DNA of 64,000 nucleotides from Chlorokybus atmophyticus (Eukaryota > Streptophyta > Chlorokybophyceae > Chlorokybales > Chlorokybaceae), in NCBI GenBank assembly GCA_009103225.1, contig RHPI01001507.1, positions 420,693 to 484,692 of the forward strand, read 5' to 3'. Position numbers and translations under genes: made by a program. The notes beneath the pieces are model-generated. The model did no database searches and had not been told where the DNA came from. It saw only the letters and a list, made by a program, of their open reading frames with translations. Every line of letters starts with the position of its first letter. Positions within the stretch are counted from its first letter, which is position 1. This document shows, in pieces, positions 54,200-64,000 of this stretch.

Positions 54200-57160
54200 G
54201 TGAGGAGGCTACTGCTGGGGATAGGAAGGAGCCTCATGCACGGACGGATGCTGTGACATTTCCATTAAAGAAGCAAGAGGAGATGGCTTTGAACGCGCCA
54301 ATGGTGGTGAGTTATGCAAACGAGGAGACAACAAAGTACTTCGGGCTTCGAGCACACATTTGCGATGACCAAGGACGATGGAGAGAGTGTAAGCTCATGA
54401 TTGATAGCGGTGCCAACAGCAACTTCATGAGTATTGATATCGCGCGGCGTTACGGTTGGCTTTCGTCATTACGAGGAGGTGAAGTGAAGCTCGCTGATGG
54501 AGAGCCACCCTCTGGAGGTGATGGCGCTGCGTTTATGACCAAAGAGTTGTGCGTTCGCATTGGGAAGATGAAGGAGAGCATGCGATTTTGCTGCATCACC
54601 CTACGGAACGGGTTTGATGGGATTTTGGGACTACCGTGGCTATGGCAACATAATCCAGCCATCAATTGGAGGAAGCGCGTGCTCACCATCGAGCGAAACG
54701 GTGGAGAGTCCATTCAAGCTGCATCGGACGTCATCGAGGCGCGGCACGCACAATTAGGTGGTACGACAATTGCCCAGATCTCTTATGTGCAATTGAGGAA
54801 GTTATTGTCTCCACGGAAGGCAAAGGCTGCATGGTTGTGCGTGGTGCGCGAAAACACTGCAAAGTCAGCACCGGAGCTGAGTGACGATGTTCAGACGGCT
54901 ACTATGGACCCCGAGGTGTGTAAACTTGTTAAAGAATACCAAGATATCATGGTGGACGGACTTCCATCTGGTCTACCACCTCCACGGAGCGTAGACCACC
55001 GTGTGGAGCTGATTGAGGGCGTGCACAAGCCACCGTATCGACCCGTATACAAGTTGTCACCTTTGGAACTGGAAGAGGCCGAGAGGCAGGTGGCGGACTT
55101 GCTGAAAAGAGGCTACATCAGGCCTAGTAAGTCCCCCTATGGTGCACCTATTTTGTTTGTACGAAAGAAGAACGGGAGCTTGCGCATGTGCGTCGACTAC
55201 CGAGCTCTCAACAACATCACGAAGAGGAATTGCTTTCCACTCCCACGTATCGACGAGTTGCTGGAGCAATTGCAAGGTGCGCAGTACTTCACAACACTTG
55301 ATCTTGCTGGAGGTTATCATCAAATTCGCATCGCGCCCGAGGATGTGGAAAAAACAGCTTTTAACACACGTTATGGGCACTACGAGTGGTTGGTCATGTC
55401 CTTCGGACTTACGAACGCACCGGCAACATTTCAAATGCTTATGAACAGCGTTTTTGCTGACTTGATTGGTAAGGGAGTCCTCGTGTACCTCGACGACATT
55501 TTGGTGTACGCGACAACAAAGGAGGAGCACGTGGCACTTCTACGGCGCGTGTTGCAGCGTTTGCGCGAACACAAGTTGTACGCCCAGCTACAGAAGTGCA
55601 AATTCTTGCTTCGAGAGGTGGAGTACCTAGGCCACATTGTGTCGCATGAAGGCATCAAGCCGGACCCCAACAAAGTGCGGGTGGTGCGCGAGTGGGCTGC
55701 CCCGACCAATGTAAAGGAGGTGATGTCCTTTGTAGGCCTTGCGGGGTATTATTGCAAGTTTATCATGGGGTTTTCGCGCATAGCTGCTCCCTTGACTACC
55801 CTACTCAAGAAGGGAAAGCATTGAAGCTGGTCAGCAATAGAGGAACATGCATTTGCTGCGTTGAAGAAGGCGCTGACGGAGGCACCAGTCCTGGCTCACC
55901 CCAACATGGAAAAGACATTTATTTTGGCTTGCGACGCGTCCGACACAGCCGTAGGAGCTGTTTTGCAGCAAGACCATGGCAACGGCCTTCAACCAGTAGC
56001 ATTCTTCAGCAAGAAGATGAGTGGTGCGGAGCTGAATTACCCCGTGCACGAGAAGGAACTTTTAGCGCAAGTCATGGCGCTACGACAATGGCGTTGTTTT
56101 CTGGAAGGCAAAAAGTTCGTGCTTGAGACGGATCACTCTCCACTGAGGTACTTACAAACACAACCTCATCTGAGTCGCAGACAAGCTCAATGGCTTGAGT
56201 TCTTTCAACTTTTTGACTTCGATATCAAGTACAAGCCCGGTACGTCAAATGGTGTTGCTGACGCGCTGAGCCGGCTTAATGCAATTGAGGCACTCGCTCA
56301 AGTGCAGCCCGAGTGGACCGACCAGATTCGGCAAGTGCTTCGTGAAGACACGGAGGGTATGAAAGTGTTGCAAGAGCTGGAAAATACAGCTACGGACACA
56401 AGTGGGCACTGGTCAATGCGCGACGGGCTGCTGTGGCACCATGGGCGCTTGTACATCCCCAACGTCGCGCATATCCGTGTGAAGTTGCTGAAGGAAGCTC
56501 ATGATGTGCCCATTGCTGGTCACCAAGGGTTGGAAAGGACTTTGGCAAGCTTAAAACAGCGTTTTTACTGGCGAGAGATGCATCGCGATGTGCGCGACTA
56601 CGTGGCGTTGTGCGACGCATGCCAAAGGGTGAAGGCAAGCAACCAAAAGCCAGGTGGGTTGCTGCAACCTCTCCCTGTGCCATTGTCCAAGTGGGAGCAA
56701 GTTACCATGGACTTTATCACGGGGCTACCAAAGACAAAAGAAGGGTACGACGCTATACTTGTGTTCGTCGATAAAACCAGCAAAATGGTACGCTTGGCAC
56801 CGTGTAGTGAGTCTTGCACGGCACCGGAGGCAGCACGCTTGTTCGTGAAGCATGTATTTCGTTCTCATGGATTACCACGAAGCATTGTGAGTGATCGCGA
56901 CCCGCGCTTTACAAGTAAGTTTTGGGAGGCGCTGCATAGTGCACTGGGTACCACACTGAAGTTTAGCACGGCATTCCACCCGCAAACTGATGGGCAAACG
57001 GAGCGGGCCAACCGTGTGATCGAGGACAACCGCCAGAAAGGCCGCCCCCCGAAGTTGGCACGGATGGTGAACCAGAGTGGGAGGTAGAAGACATCCTTGG
57101 TGAGAAGTTTGTGCATGGCGTACGCAAGTTCTTAGTGAAATGGAAGGGCTATCCGTTGCA
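54200..57160 (+). pseudogene. element C pol, interrupted and 3'-deleted
   Basis: Protease, RT (VYLDDILVY) and the start of the RNase H region are open to a TGA at 55822-55824. That stop replaces a Trp codon present in B. The frame then continues to 57087 through RNase H (LACDASDTAVGAVL), integrase HHCC and core ([22 protein letters not shown]). After IED a deletion fuses integrase to a C-terminal segment in the wrong frame. A chromodomain piece ([11 protein letters not shown]) is present out of frame, ending directly at the LTR. Confidence 0.9.
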
Positions 57161-57164
57161 TGAA

Positions 57165-57835
57165 TGTAACAGTCAAGGCCAAATTTTGTGACTTTCATGG
57201 CCGTTTTAGACCTTATTTTGCAAGGTACATGTTTTTTATGACTTGTGGCGGATATCGGCGAGTTATGAGTCTGCCGCGGATATCGACCGGGGCCCCAAGA
57301 CCAGTCCGGAAGGTGCCAGAAAACGGAGGGCCAGTCGAGAAGGGCTCGACCAGATTTCTGGAAGGGCCTGGCGCCAAGTAGTATAACTTGACCATATGAG
57401 CAGCAAATTAGGAGATCTTTGGTGCGTTGGAAAGGTCTAGAAGTGTACTACAAGATTCTGCAAGAATATCTTAGCTTCTAGGTCCGTCTAGCGCTAGAAT
57501 CGTCTAGACAGTAGCATGTGCAGACTGGTAGGTATAAAAGTGACATTCTACAATTTGCAATACAACCTTTAGCTCCCTAGTTTCTTGTGTGCAAGCTTGG
57601 TGGTGGTTAGCAGGGGTTGCTCGTGTGGCCACCGGTGTGTGCTTGCTTGTGTGACGATCCAAGGCGCTACACAAGTCGGTGTGTAGCTTCGAGCGCATGC
57701 GCGTGCGTACGCGAGTGGCGGGGCGCGCGTGTGTGCTTGGCAGAGGGGGCAAGGTTCCGGTGTGAATACCGTGTCTTGGTGAGAGGGTTGTGGATTGGAC
57801 CAACTCACAGGTGACAAGGCACGAGCACCGTCACA
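57165..57835 (+). repeat. element C 3' LTR
   Basis: It is 671 bp with the same ends as the 5' LTR and only a few differences by eye. No purine tract precedes it; chromodomain sequence ends directly at the TG. Confidence 0.92.
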
Positions 57836-57840
57836 GTGTG

Positions 57841-58758
57841 TATGTCAACAGGGTCCTCATTGGGCTTGCGCCGGAACCGCCTCAACTCCTCCACTTTACT
57901 AGTGGTTTGCGGTGGGAAGGTGCGACGAAGTGCAGCGTATGGATCCTTGAGTGGAGAGTTAGAGATGGCAGCACCCACAGTGATGGCTGGTGCGCGCAGT
58001 GCAACTGACTCAAGGGTGAAAGCACTGCCTCCCGCACGAGAGCCAGGTGTTGCCATAGGTAGGGGCGTGCCCACCTCAACGGCTGCAGTTCGTTGTTCTT
58101 CAAGGATGGCAGCGAAATGGTCCAGGATCCGGGCCCGTCCCGCGACCGTCTTGATCTCAATCTCTGCAGGGGTCAGGTTGACGATCACCAACTCCGATTC
58201 CTCCTCCTCTGCTCTGTCAATGGCTGCCGCTATCGACAACCCGGTAGCTGCAGCGGGAGTGACAGGTGGAAAGACGGCTGCTGGATGGTGCAGTGATGCA
58301 GGTGCTATGGTATTGGCGAGCTCGCCATAACCATCAACTCGATGCAGTTCAGCAACAAACTTTTAGACATCATGTGCTTCATGGTCCAGATACTGAGCAG
58401 CAATGTGAAAAGAGATCTCATCTGACCAGTTTTTGTTCTTCAGAGCCTGCTTTCGCATCTTGGAGTGGAACTTAATGATGAATTCGTCCAGAGAGTTAGT
58501 GCCAGCACGTCCGGAGAAGTGCAGGGACGTGGTTGAGCTGGAAGACTCCATCTCGTAGTCGTCACTGTCGCACGAGAGTGGGGAAGCTCGATGCCGTTGA
58601 GTGGACAGAAACGGAGTGCAGTCGGTAATAGCACGTGAGCCTCTGCTGCTACGATCGTTGCTCCCGTCACTGATCCGCTCATAGGTGAGGTTGGAGGTTG
58701 GGCTCCAGATGCGGAGGTCACCCTCGTCTATTGGAGAGAACGGGGTGGGCCTGCTCAT
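57841..58758 (-). pseudogene. element D gag N-terminal part
   Basis: It starts at 58758 (MSRPTPFSPIDEGDLRIW) with a Ser-rich region, then SLDEFIIKFHSKMRKQALKN and HIAAQYLDHEAHD, which resemble the retrotransposon capsid fold. After a frameshift it continues as ESELVIVNLTPAEIEI, and FRRKPNEDPVDIHT at the point where element C is inserted. Two frames are needed, so it is broken. Confidence 0.62.
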
Positions 58759-58970
58759 ACAGCTAGTCCAAAGGTGAAAGTGTATGCAGGGTAGAGTGTT
58801 TGTACTCTACCGTCTGTCTCGATGCCGCTACCACTCATCACACTAGTGCTTATGTGCGCACTAGGTAATGACAGTGATAACGAATGCCCAGGGATGTGTC
58901 CCTAGATACAGACTGCACTATCTGATGCAGAATGCAACGCACTCACTTGAGCAAAGAGGGTGACACTGTG

Positions 58971-59575
58971 AGTCAACAAGCCACTACTATAGGTAGTGCT
59001 GTTTACACAGTTCTTTGCATGAGCGGAAAATGTGTTACACTGTTAAGTGAGGTGAATGAGCAAGCAACACGTGGATACTATGCCATGACTGATGCCAACA
59101 AGCACACTGCAACCGGGCACACCAGGCCCACAGCGATGACAAGCATGATGCACACGCGAGCATGCACAGGCTCTCACACAGTGAGGGGGTTCTTGGTAAC
59201 TGGGATGGCGTGTTCGTAGTTCAAGTCGTTTCACAAGCTCTTAGCTTTCTCACTTACAGTGTCACCAGCTGATCGGATGAACACTGTGACTACTTATACA
59301 AGTCAAATCATGACTGTTCGGAACATGAGCTAACGATTATATCGAGGCTATTACCACAGCGATTGTCACTCGATATAGAACACAACTTATAATCGAAATC
59401 ACAACTGAACAGCTACGTGCGGTGCCTTTGTGGGCTATGGTTGTGAGCTACCCTTAAGTCATGACCTAGCTACTGGTCAGGGACGCGCGCGCGTTGGTAT
59501 GTCGATAGGCTGGGTGACGGTTCTGATGTAGACATGCCTAAGGAAGGCTGGTATGTGTGGGCACCAAGCATGACA
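58971..59575 (-). repeat. element D 5' LTR block X2
   Basis: It matches block X1 of the 3' LTR over its full length and begins, on the minus strand, TGTCATGC at 59575. The U block expected after it is not present; 58970-58759 is unrelated leader sequence. No convincing primer site was found. Confidence 0.65.
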
Positions 59576-59650
59576 AGGTGTTCCCGGTGGAGTCTCTTGA
59601 GTTGATCACTTCAAACCTGAACCGCTTGCTGTATGAGTTCCTTAATGAAC
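59576..59650 (-). pseudogene. other half of the coiled-coil exon split by element D
   Basis: The minus-strand frame SDQLKRLHREH ends at 59576 and continues as LELKRA at 40735 before GTAAGT. It supports D having inserted in an exon of the copy 2 coiled-coil gene. The exon start is unclear because a TGA lies a few codons upstream. Confidence 0.45.
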
Positions 59651-60290
59651 TGTGTTTATAGACGGGGCATGGTTTCTCCTGCGACGTAGTGTTAGCAAGA
59701 CGATGAGTTGTATCATGTTTAAACTACGAGTCACACCAATGTCACAATCTCGCACTCGAGATGAACTGGGGGTGTTTGCACTGGAATGTCTTTAACGCTT
59801 GGATGGTGTGATATTTCGTGTACCTGATATGTCGCGTAGTGAACATAGTGCTTGACATATGAATGGACATTGTGTTGTGCAGTATCTATAGGTATCGGAA
59901 ACGCCAATGTGGTGGCCTGAGCCGTACGTCGGGATCATTCACGATCTCGATTGGGTGACAAATGTTGGCAAGAGATGGTGGCATGGGAGTGGCTTGGTTA
60001 ATAGGCCATGTGCCTGCTACAGGCATAAACGCGCCGACAGTAGGATTGAGAGAGAGAGAGATTGTGGCGTGTCACTGCTGCTTGGCCCTAATATGCATGT
60101 TAATAGTCAACTCGGCTTAGTTAGGTGCACAATGCCACGTGTCATGTGTACTTTAGCATTAGCAAGGTGAGGTTGCATGCATGCTTATTTGTGGTTGTCC
60201 ATTACACGACACTGCATTTGCATGCAGTCCATTTGCATAATCAGCTACTACTGTTAGTAGGATTTCCAGTGCCATCCAGTATTCCACCAG
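59651..60290. other. no gene recognised
   Basis: A short (GA)n tract lies near 60048-60060. Upstream exons of the coiled-coil gene would be expected here on the minus strand, but I could not identify them. Confidence 0.3.
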
Positions 60291-60293
60291 GTC

Positions 60294-60530
60294 TTATTGT
60301 TGCTCCGCCTCAAGCTCTTTGAAGACGTCAAGGTGCGCTCGGCTTTGTAAGTGCGACCTCAAGTTCTGAGATGCCACCTTGCTCCACCCTTTGTGGTGTC
60401 CAGTGGCATAGCAGCCGAGAATGCAACGCACGCAGTAGTTGGCGACCGTCGCTATCTGCTGCTGCGCCATGCTGTGCGTCAAGCGCCTTGTAATGCATAC
60501 TAGTGACATCATGCAGTCGCCGCCGCCCAC
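60294..60530 (-). CDS. candidate zinc-finger exon (BED-like)
   Basis: The frame MMSLVCITRRLTHSMAQQQI is followed by YCVRCILGCY and HLQSRAHLDVFKELEAEQQ-stop. The C-x2-C then H-x4-H arrangement with LRSHLQSRAH resembles BED-type DNA-binding fingers. The upstream part of the open frame runs into LTR sequence (60565 onward), so the 5' end is unknown. Confidence 0.35.
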   Translation of the reverse strand: MGGGDCMMSLVCITRRLTHSMAQQQIATVANYCVRCILGCYATGHHKGWSKVASQNLRSHLQSRAHLDVFKELEAEQQ

Positions 60531-60564
60531 TGGTTTGGGCTGCCAAACTGTTGAAGTTGCAAGC

Positions 60565-61430
60565 TGTCGTGCCTGCCATGGTCGAGGGTCACGCCGTCTC
60601 GGGCACACTGCAGACGAGTGCCCATACTGTGGGCAAGCTGGTTGTACGCGCAGCATTAGAGCAACGCAAACAATGACACCCCCCCAAACGTAGGCATATG
60701 CTTGGGGATGAACCTATACGAGGATCGGTTAGTAGTAGAGCTGATGACGCTCTCCTCCTTACTGTACCTACCGTGTTGTAGTACACACCGTCAACAAGCC
60801 ACTACGATAGGTAGCGCTGTATACACAGCACTTTGCATGAGTGGGTGATACATTACACTGTTAAGTGAGGTGAATGGATAAGCAACTCAGAAATGCTATG
60901 TTCTGACTGATGCAGCAAACACACCACCGCCAAGCTCACAGCAATGACAAGCACAGCGCACAAGAGCATACACTGTGTCTCACGTGGTAAGGCAGTCCTT
61001 GGCAACAGGGACGGTGTGCTTCCAGTTCAAGTCGCTTCACAAGCTCTTAAAGTCAGAGTCTCTACTCTTAGTACTCACTCACACTGTCACCACCGAGTCT
61101 AGTGTCATGACTTCCTACTGATACATGTCAAATCATGACTGTGTAGTGCCATGCGGGCACTAGGCCAACGGTCACATCGAGGCTGAATGCTAAGCTCCCC
61201 TAAGACTCGACATAACACATGAGCTGATAAACAACTCCTAACTGATCAACTACGCGCGGTTCCTATCGCGAGGTCTATAGAGTAGCTCTAGCTACAAGCT
61301 ACATGGAGTACGAAGTAGCTAGCAGCGGACTGTAGCGCGTGCGGTCTTCATGCTGGTAGCCCGGGCTTTGGGCTGGTCGGCATGCTCGAGGAGGACTGTC
61401 ATGCGAGGGTTTTGGGCATAAAAGCTTTAC
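60565..61430 (-). repeat. diverged solo LTR of the element D family
   Basis: Plus-strand order is a U-like block (60565-60800) then an X-like block (to about 61430), the same order as in 40736-41555. It is much more diverged. CAAGC at 60560-60564 recurs at 61430-61434, a likely target duplication. No internal sequence is attached. Confidence 0.6.
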
Positions 61431-61969
61431 AAGCTGAAGGCCAAGTGTGCTTGCATTCAATTGTATGATATAACAAAGAACGATGGCATGTTTCATCCCA
61501 TTATTGGTCCAATAAACGCCGGCGACCCGTCTTTCAATGCTATCATTGTACTACCACAGCAACCACACATTTGCGCCAGCATCTTTATGCGACTTTGGCG
61601 ACAATCATACTTGCTCACATCAAGTGATATTCTAACACATACAACGCCGTATAATTATAAGTTGGCATGTTTAGCATAGGGTACGCCATGTAAACATATG
61701 TTAAGTTAAGCTGACACATTATCAAACATGATCGTATGCGATTGCATCAGGATAACGGATAGCCGTGTTCATTTCCAATCATAGCCGCATCACATTGAGC
61801 ATGTCGGGGCATGTTTGTGGACATTGTGGAAGTGCTTCCACAAGCGGGCGCATGTTATGTACAACAGCGGGGGTTGTCATGGAGCAGGTCTGTTTGTGCT
61901 TTTGTGTCGTTGTTGTTGCAATGTACCGACTAGCTCTGTGATGATTCTCCTATCATTTTTTGTAGGCCA

Positions 61970-62212
61970 TGTCTGCGGTATCAGCTGGGAAGCTATTGTG
62001 GAGTCCGTGCGCTTTGATGATGTATGGTGTACTTCCGATTTTGGGTTAAATGCGCACAAAGCTTATGCTGCTATGGAGCGAGCATTAGTAACTATGGCTG
62101 ACTATGACGGGGCTTGTGTCTTCATGGCGGAGGCCACTGGTTGTGTTCATGACCACGCAAGATCAGCACCCTGTATGAGTGTATCGTGTAGTTTCTATGA
62201 AACAAATGTATA
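61970..62212 (+). CDS. candidate 3' exon of an unknown gene
   Basis: After a strong acceptor (CATTTTTTGTAG) the frame encodes GISWEAIVESVRFDDVWC, then NAHKAYAAMERALVTMADYD and ends SCSFYETNV-stop. The composition is protein-like. I do not recognise the family, and no upstream exon is certain. Confidence 0.33.
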
Positions 62213-64000
62213 GTCATAATCCCCAGCTCCTGATTCTTGTGATTTCCCGAGAGATGGACAAAAAATGGCGCATGCTGCATAATGCACATCCTAACGTTCT
62301 TGCGCGTCATGCAGCTGAGGAGTCAACAAGGTAGCAACGCATGCGTGAAGCTTGGTACGCGGACATTGTGTGAAGTGCGTTTTTGGTCTTGGTTGGGATA
62401 CATAATAAAGACATGCTGCAGTGACATTACACTGTAACAATGGAAACGTGCACAGCGTTGATTGCTTCAGCTGGACGAAATAACAGCGTTCAATCTTCAC
62501 TTGTATGCTAGTTGTGCACTGATTGCTTCAGCTGGACGAAATAACAGATGGCACCTTGCAGTGGACCTATAGGTTCGCAGCTGCCGTTGGCCCTTTGTAT
62601 AAGTCCTCTTGACATTCTTCCCAGCTGAAGTAGTCGTAAGCACCATGTTGTCTCGAGCCATCTAATGACCGGTCGCTGTCGTCAGGCACTAGGCACGCGC
62701 AAGTTTGTTGAAAGTTGATGATTAGAGCATTGTGTTATTACTTTTGCCATTTATATTTAAATTTGTAAGTGGAACTCTAAGTAGTCAGCAATTGTTGTAA
62801 GCCTAAGAACATGTGACCAAACACGATGCAACCACTTGCCTATTGTTTGGCATTATCGACTTATCCACATTTTTAATCCAGTCATGCTTGTAGCCATGAT
62901 GACACCCTCAGGTCGTTCACTTGCACACAGTCAGCGATTGAACATGTGGCAAACCTCATCCCATAACTTCCCTTACCATGGTACGCAGCTAATCTTCACT
63001 GTTGCGAGCGTATTGTAGTTCATCTTATAACCTTGCGATCTCCTGTCCCTGATCAGGTTGCTGGGCGCAAGTTTGGTTGTTGACATCCTCCATGCTGGAT
63101 GGGTTACCCACATCCACATTCCTGCTACAATACACACCAGCAGTCCCACGTGGTTACACTATTCCCTCGAGACCCTTGTCCATACACATCACAACAATTA
63201 TACCAACTCGCTCCATACACACTGTCATTAATCACTCCATTGACGCAAAGGCGTTGTGTTGTTCAATATGTAAATGATGTGACGGTTTTTATCGATTCGC
63301 TTCTTCACGGATTGTCGCAAAACTTGGACGTACGACGGTTAATTGCAATGGCCGCAAACTAATCTTACCCACACATGGTATTCATAACTGATAGTTACTC
63401 TTCTGCCAGCAATGCATTGACACTGCAACTGCATACGCGCATTCAAAGGGTACATCATTCCCACAATCATGGCAAAAGAAAACAGTCAATCACACAACAT
63501 TCAGTGGCACCCGTGTACGCACATACAACCTGGCACAGTCCTGTCACATGTAGGTACTATTGCTTTTTATATTTGCAAAAACCATTACCACCACGGCGTC
63601 GAGCTGAAAATGCCCTAAAACTGCTGAGTTTACTTTGGTCATTATTGTAACCGTTTCTACCACAAGAGTTGTACTGCGAAATGTACTTTGCTTTTAACCA
63701 ATCCAAGTGTTTTTTGCTATATGCCTTGTTTAATACATGCATCACTACTTGATTCGCAAAACTACCATTTTCAACCAAGTCCTTTACCATCATCTTGGGT
63801 AGATGTCTATGTGTTCCTTGAAACGTCGCTCTGGGTTGCTGTTCTAACTATTGTAAACCTTTCCAATTCCCAGGTGTCAGTTTGTAGATGTTTGTAGATG
63901 CAGCGCGCACCCTCTAGCTCATCCACCAACGTTTTTTTGCACCACGCGCTGCTGCTCGCATGTTGGTGGGGGTAGCGTTGCATGCTGTCGAACGTAACAG
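62213..64000. other. no gene recognised; one direct repeat
   Basis: GATTGCTTCAGCTGGACGAA plus seven more bases occurs at about 62460 and again at about 62521, 60 bases apart. Open frames here are short with no domain. Confidence 0.4.

Larger units (their letters stand above)
52403..57835 (+). mobile_element. element C: Ty3/gypsy chromovirus nested in element D gag
   Basis: The 5-bp duplication GTGTG (52398-52402 and 57836-57840) and TG..CA LTRs of 669 and 671 bp define it. It is closely similar to element B over gag and pol but lacks about 500 bp at the integrase end and the last part with the purine tract. It interrupts the gag of element D, so it arrived later than D. Confidence 0.93.
40736..59575 (-). 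mobile_element. element D: large gypsy-type LTR element with DNA methyltransferase and PHD domains
   Basis: The 18.8-kb unit is bounded by AGGT at 40732-40735 and 59576-59579. Both edges fall inside one coiled-coil exon, which supports them. On the minus strand the order is LTR block, gag (58758 onward), zinc-knuckle region, long Ala/Thr-rich and helical frames, protease, cytosine-5 methyltransferase, RT, RNase H, integrase, PHD finger, purine tract, LTR. Two later transposons (47238-49303; 52403-57835) account for 7.5 kb. Many frameshifts and stops show that this copy is dead. Confidence 0.82.

Noticed and set aside
58760-58970. Primer binding site TGGTAGCGG for element D
   Set aside because: It is not next to a recognisable LTR end and the match to any tRNA is too short.
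1-64000. CRISPR arrays, rRNA genes, telomere repeats
   Set aside because: No regularly spaced short repeats with unique spacers, no rRNA-like conserved segments and no telomere-type arrays were seen on either strand.

Overview
This is eukaryotic nuclear DNA from a repeat-rich genome. Short GT-AG introns (several near 60 nt), mTERF-like genes with a mitochondrial-type leader, secreted-protein genes, chromodomain-bearing Ty3/gypsy elements, a tyrosine-recombinase retroelement and a methyltransferase-bearing LTR element together suggest an alga, most likely of the green lineage. That assignment is inference. No rRNA, CRISPR array or prokaryotic operon was seen.

The left third (1-22 kb) holds most host genes. 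They are a WD40 protein gene (931-3377), a rearranged DIRS-like retroelement (about 4.45-6.88 kb), and four mTERF-like copies made by inverted duplication of a divergent gene pair (arms about 6.9-10.5 and 14.1-17.6 kb). Only the copy at 17.2-18.65 kb has a fully open mTERF body. Between and beside these are two candidate spliced genes with N-terminal signal peptides (10635-11918 plus; 20985-19761 minus) and a gene fragment at 13.25-13.88 kb.

From 22 to 61 kb the window is mostly transposons. Element A (22035-27589, plus) is a decayed Ty3/gypsy chromovirus carrying a 1.6-kb CACTA-like insertion in its integrase. Element B (33246-39335, minus, 5-bp target duplication AGTAT) is a nearly complete relative. 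Element D (40736-59575, minus, target duplication AGGT) is a different and much larger gypsy-type element. It contains a second CACTA-like transposon (47238-49303, duplication CAC) and a third chromovirus, element C (52403-57835, duplication GTGTG). Remains of a coiled-coil/RING-like gene family lie at 28.3-29.5 kb and around element D, which landed in an exon of one copy.

The most striking object is element D. Reading its coding strand, the order is gag, aspartic protease, a cytosine-5 DNA methyltransferase domain, reverse transcriptase, RNase H, integrase, and a C-terminal PHD finger. It would combine a DNA-methylation writer with a chromatin reader in one retrotransposon. This copy is broken by stops, frameshifts and nested insertions, so it is a fossil of that architecture.

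Beyond 61.5 kb I see only one candidate exon and otherwise no recognisable gene.
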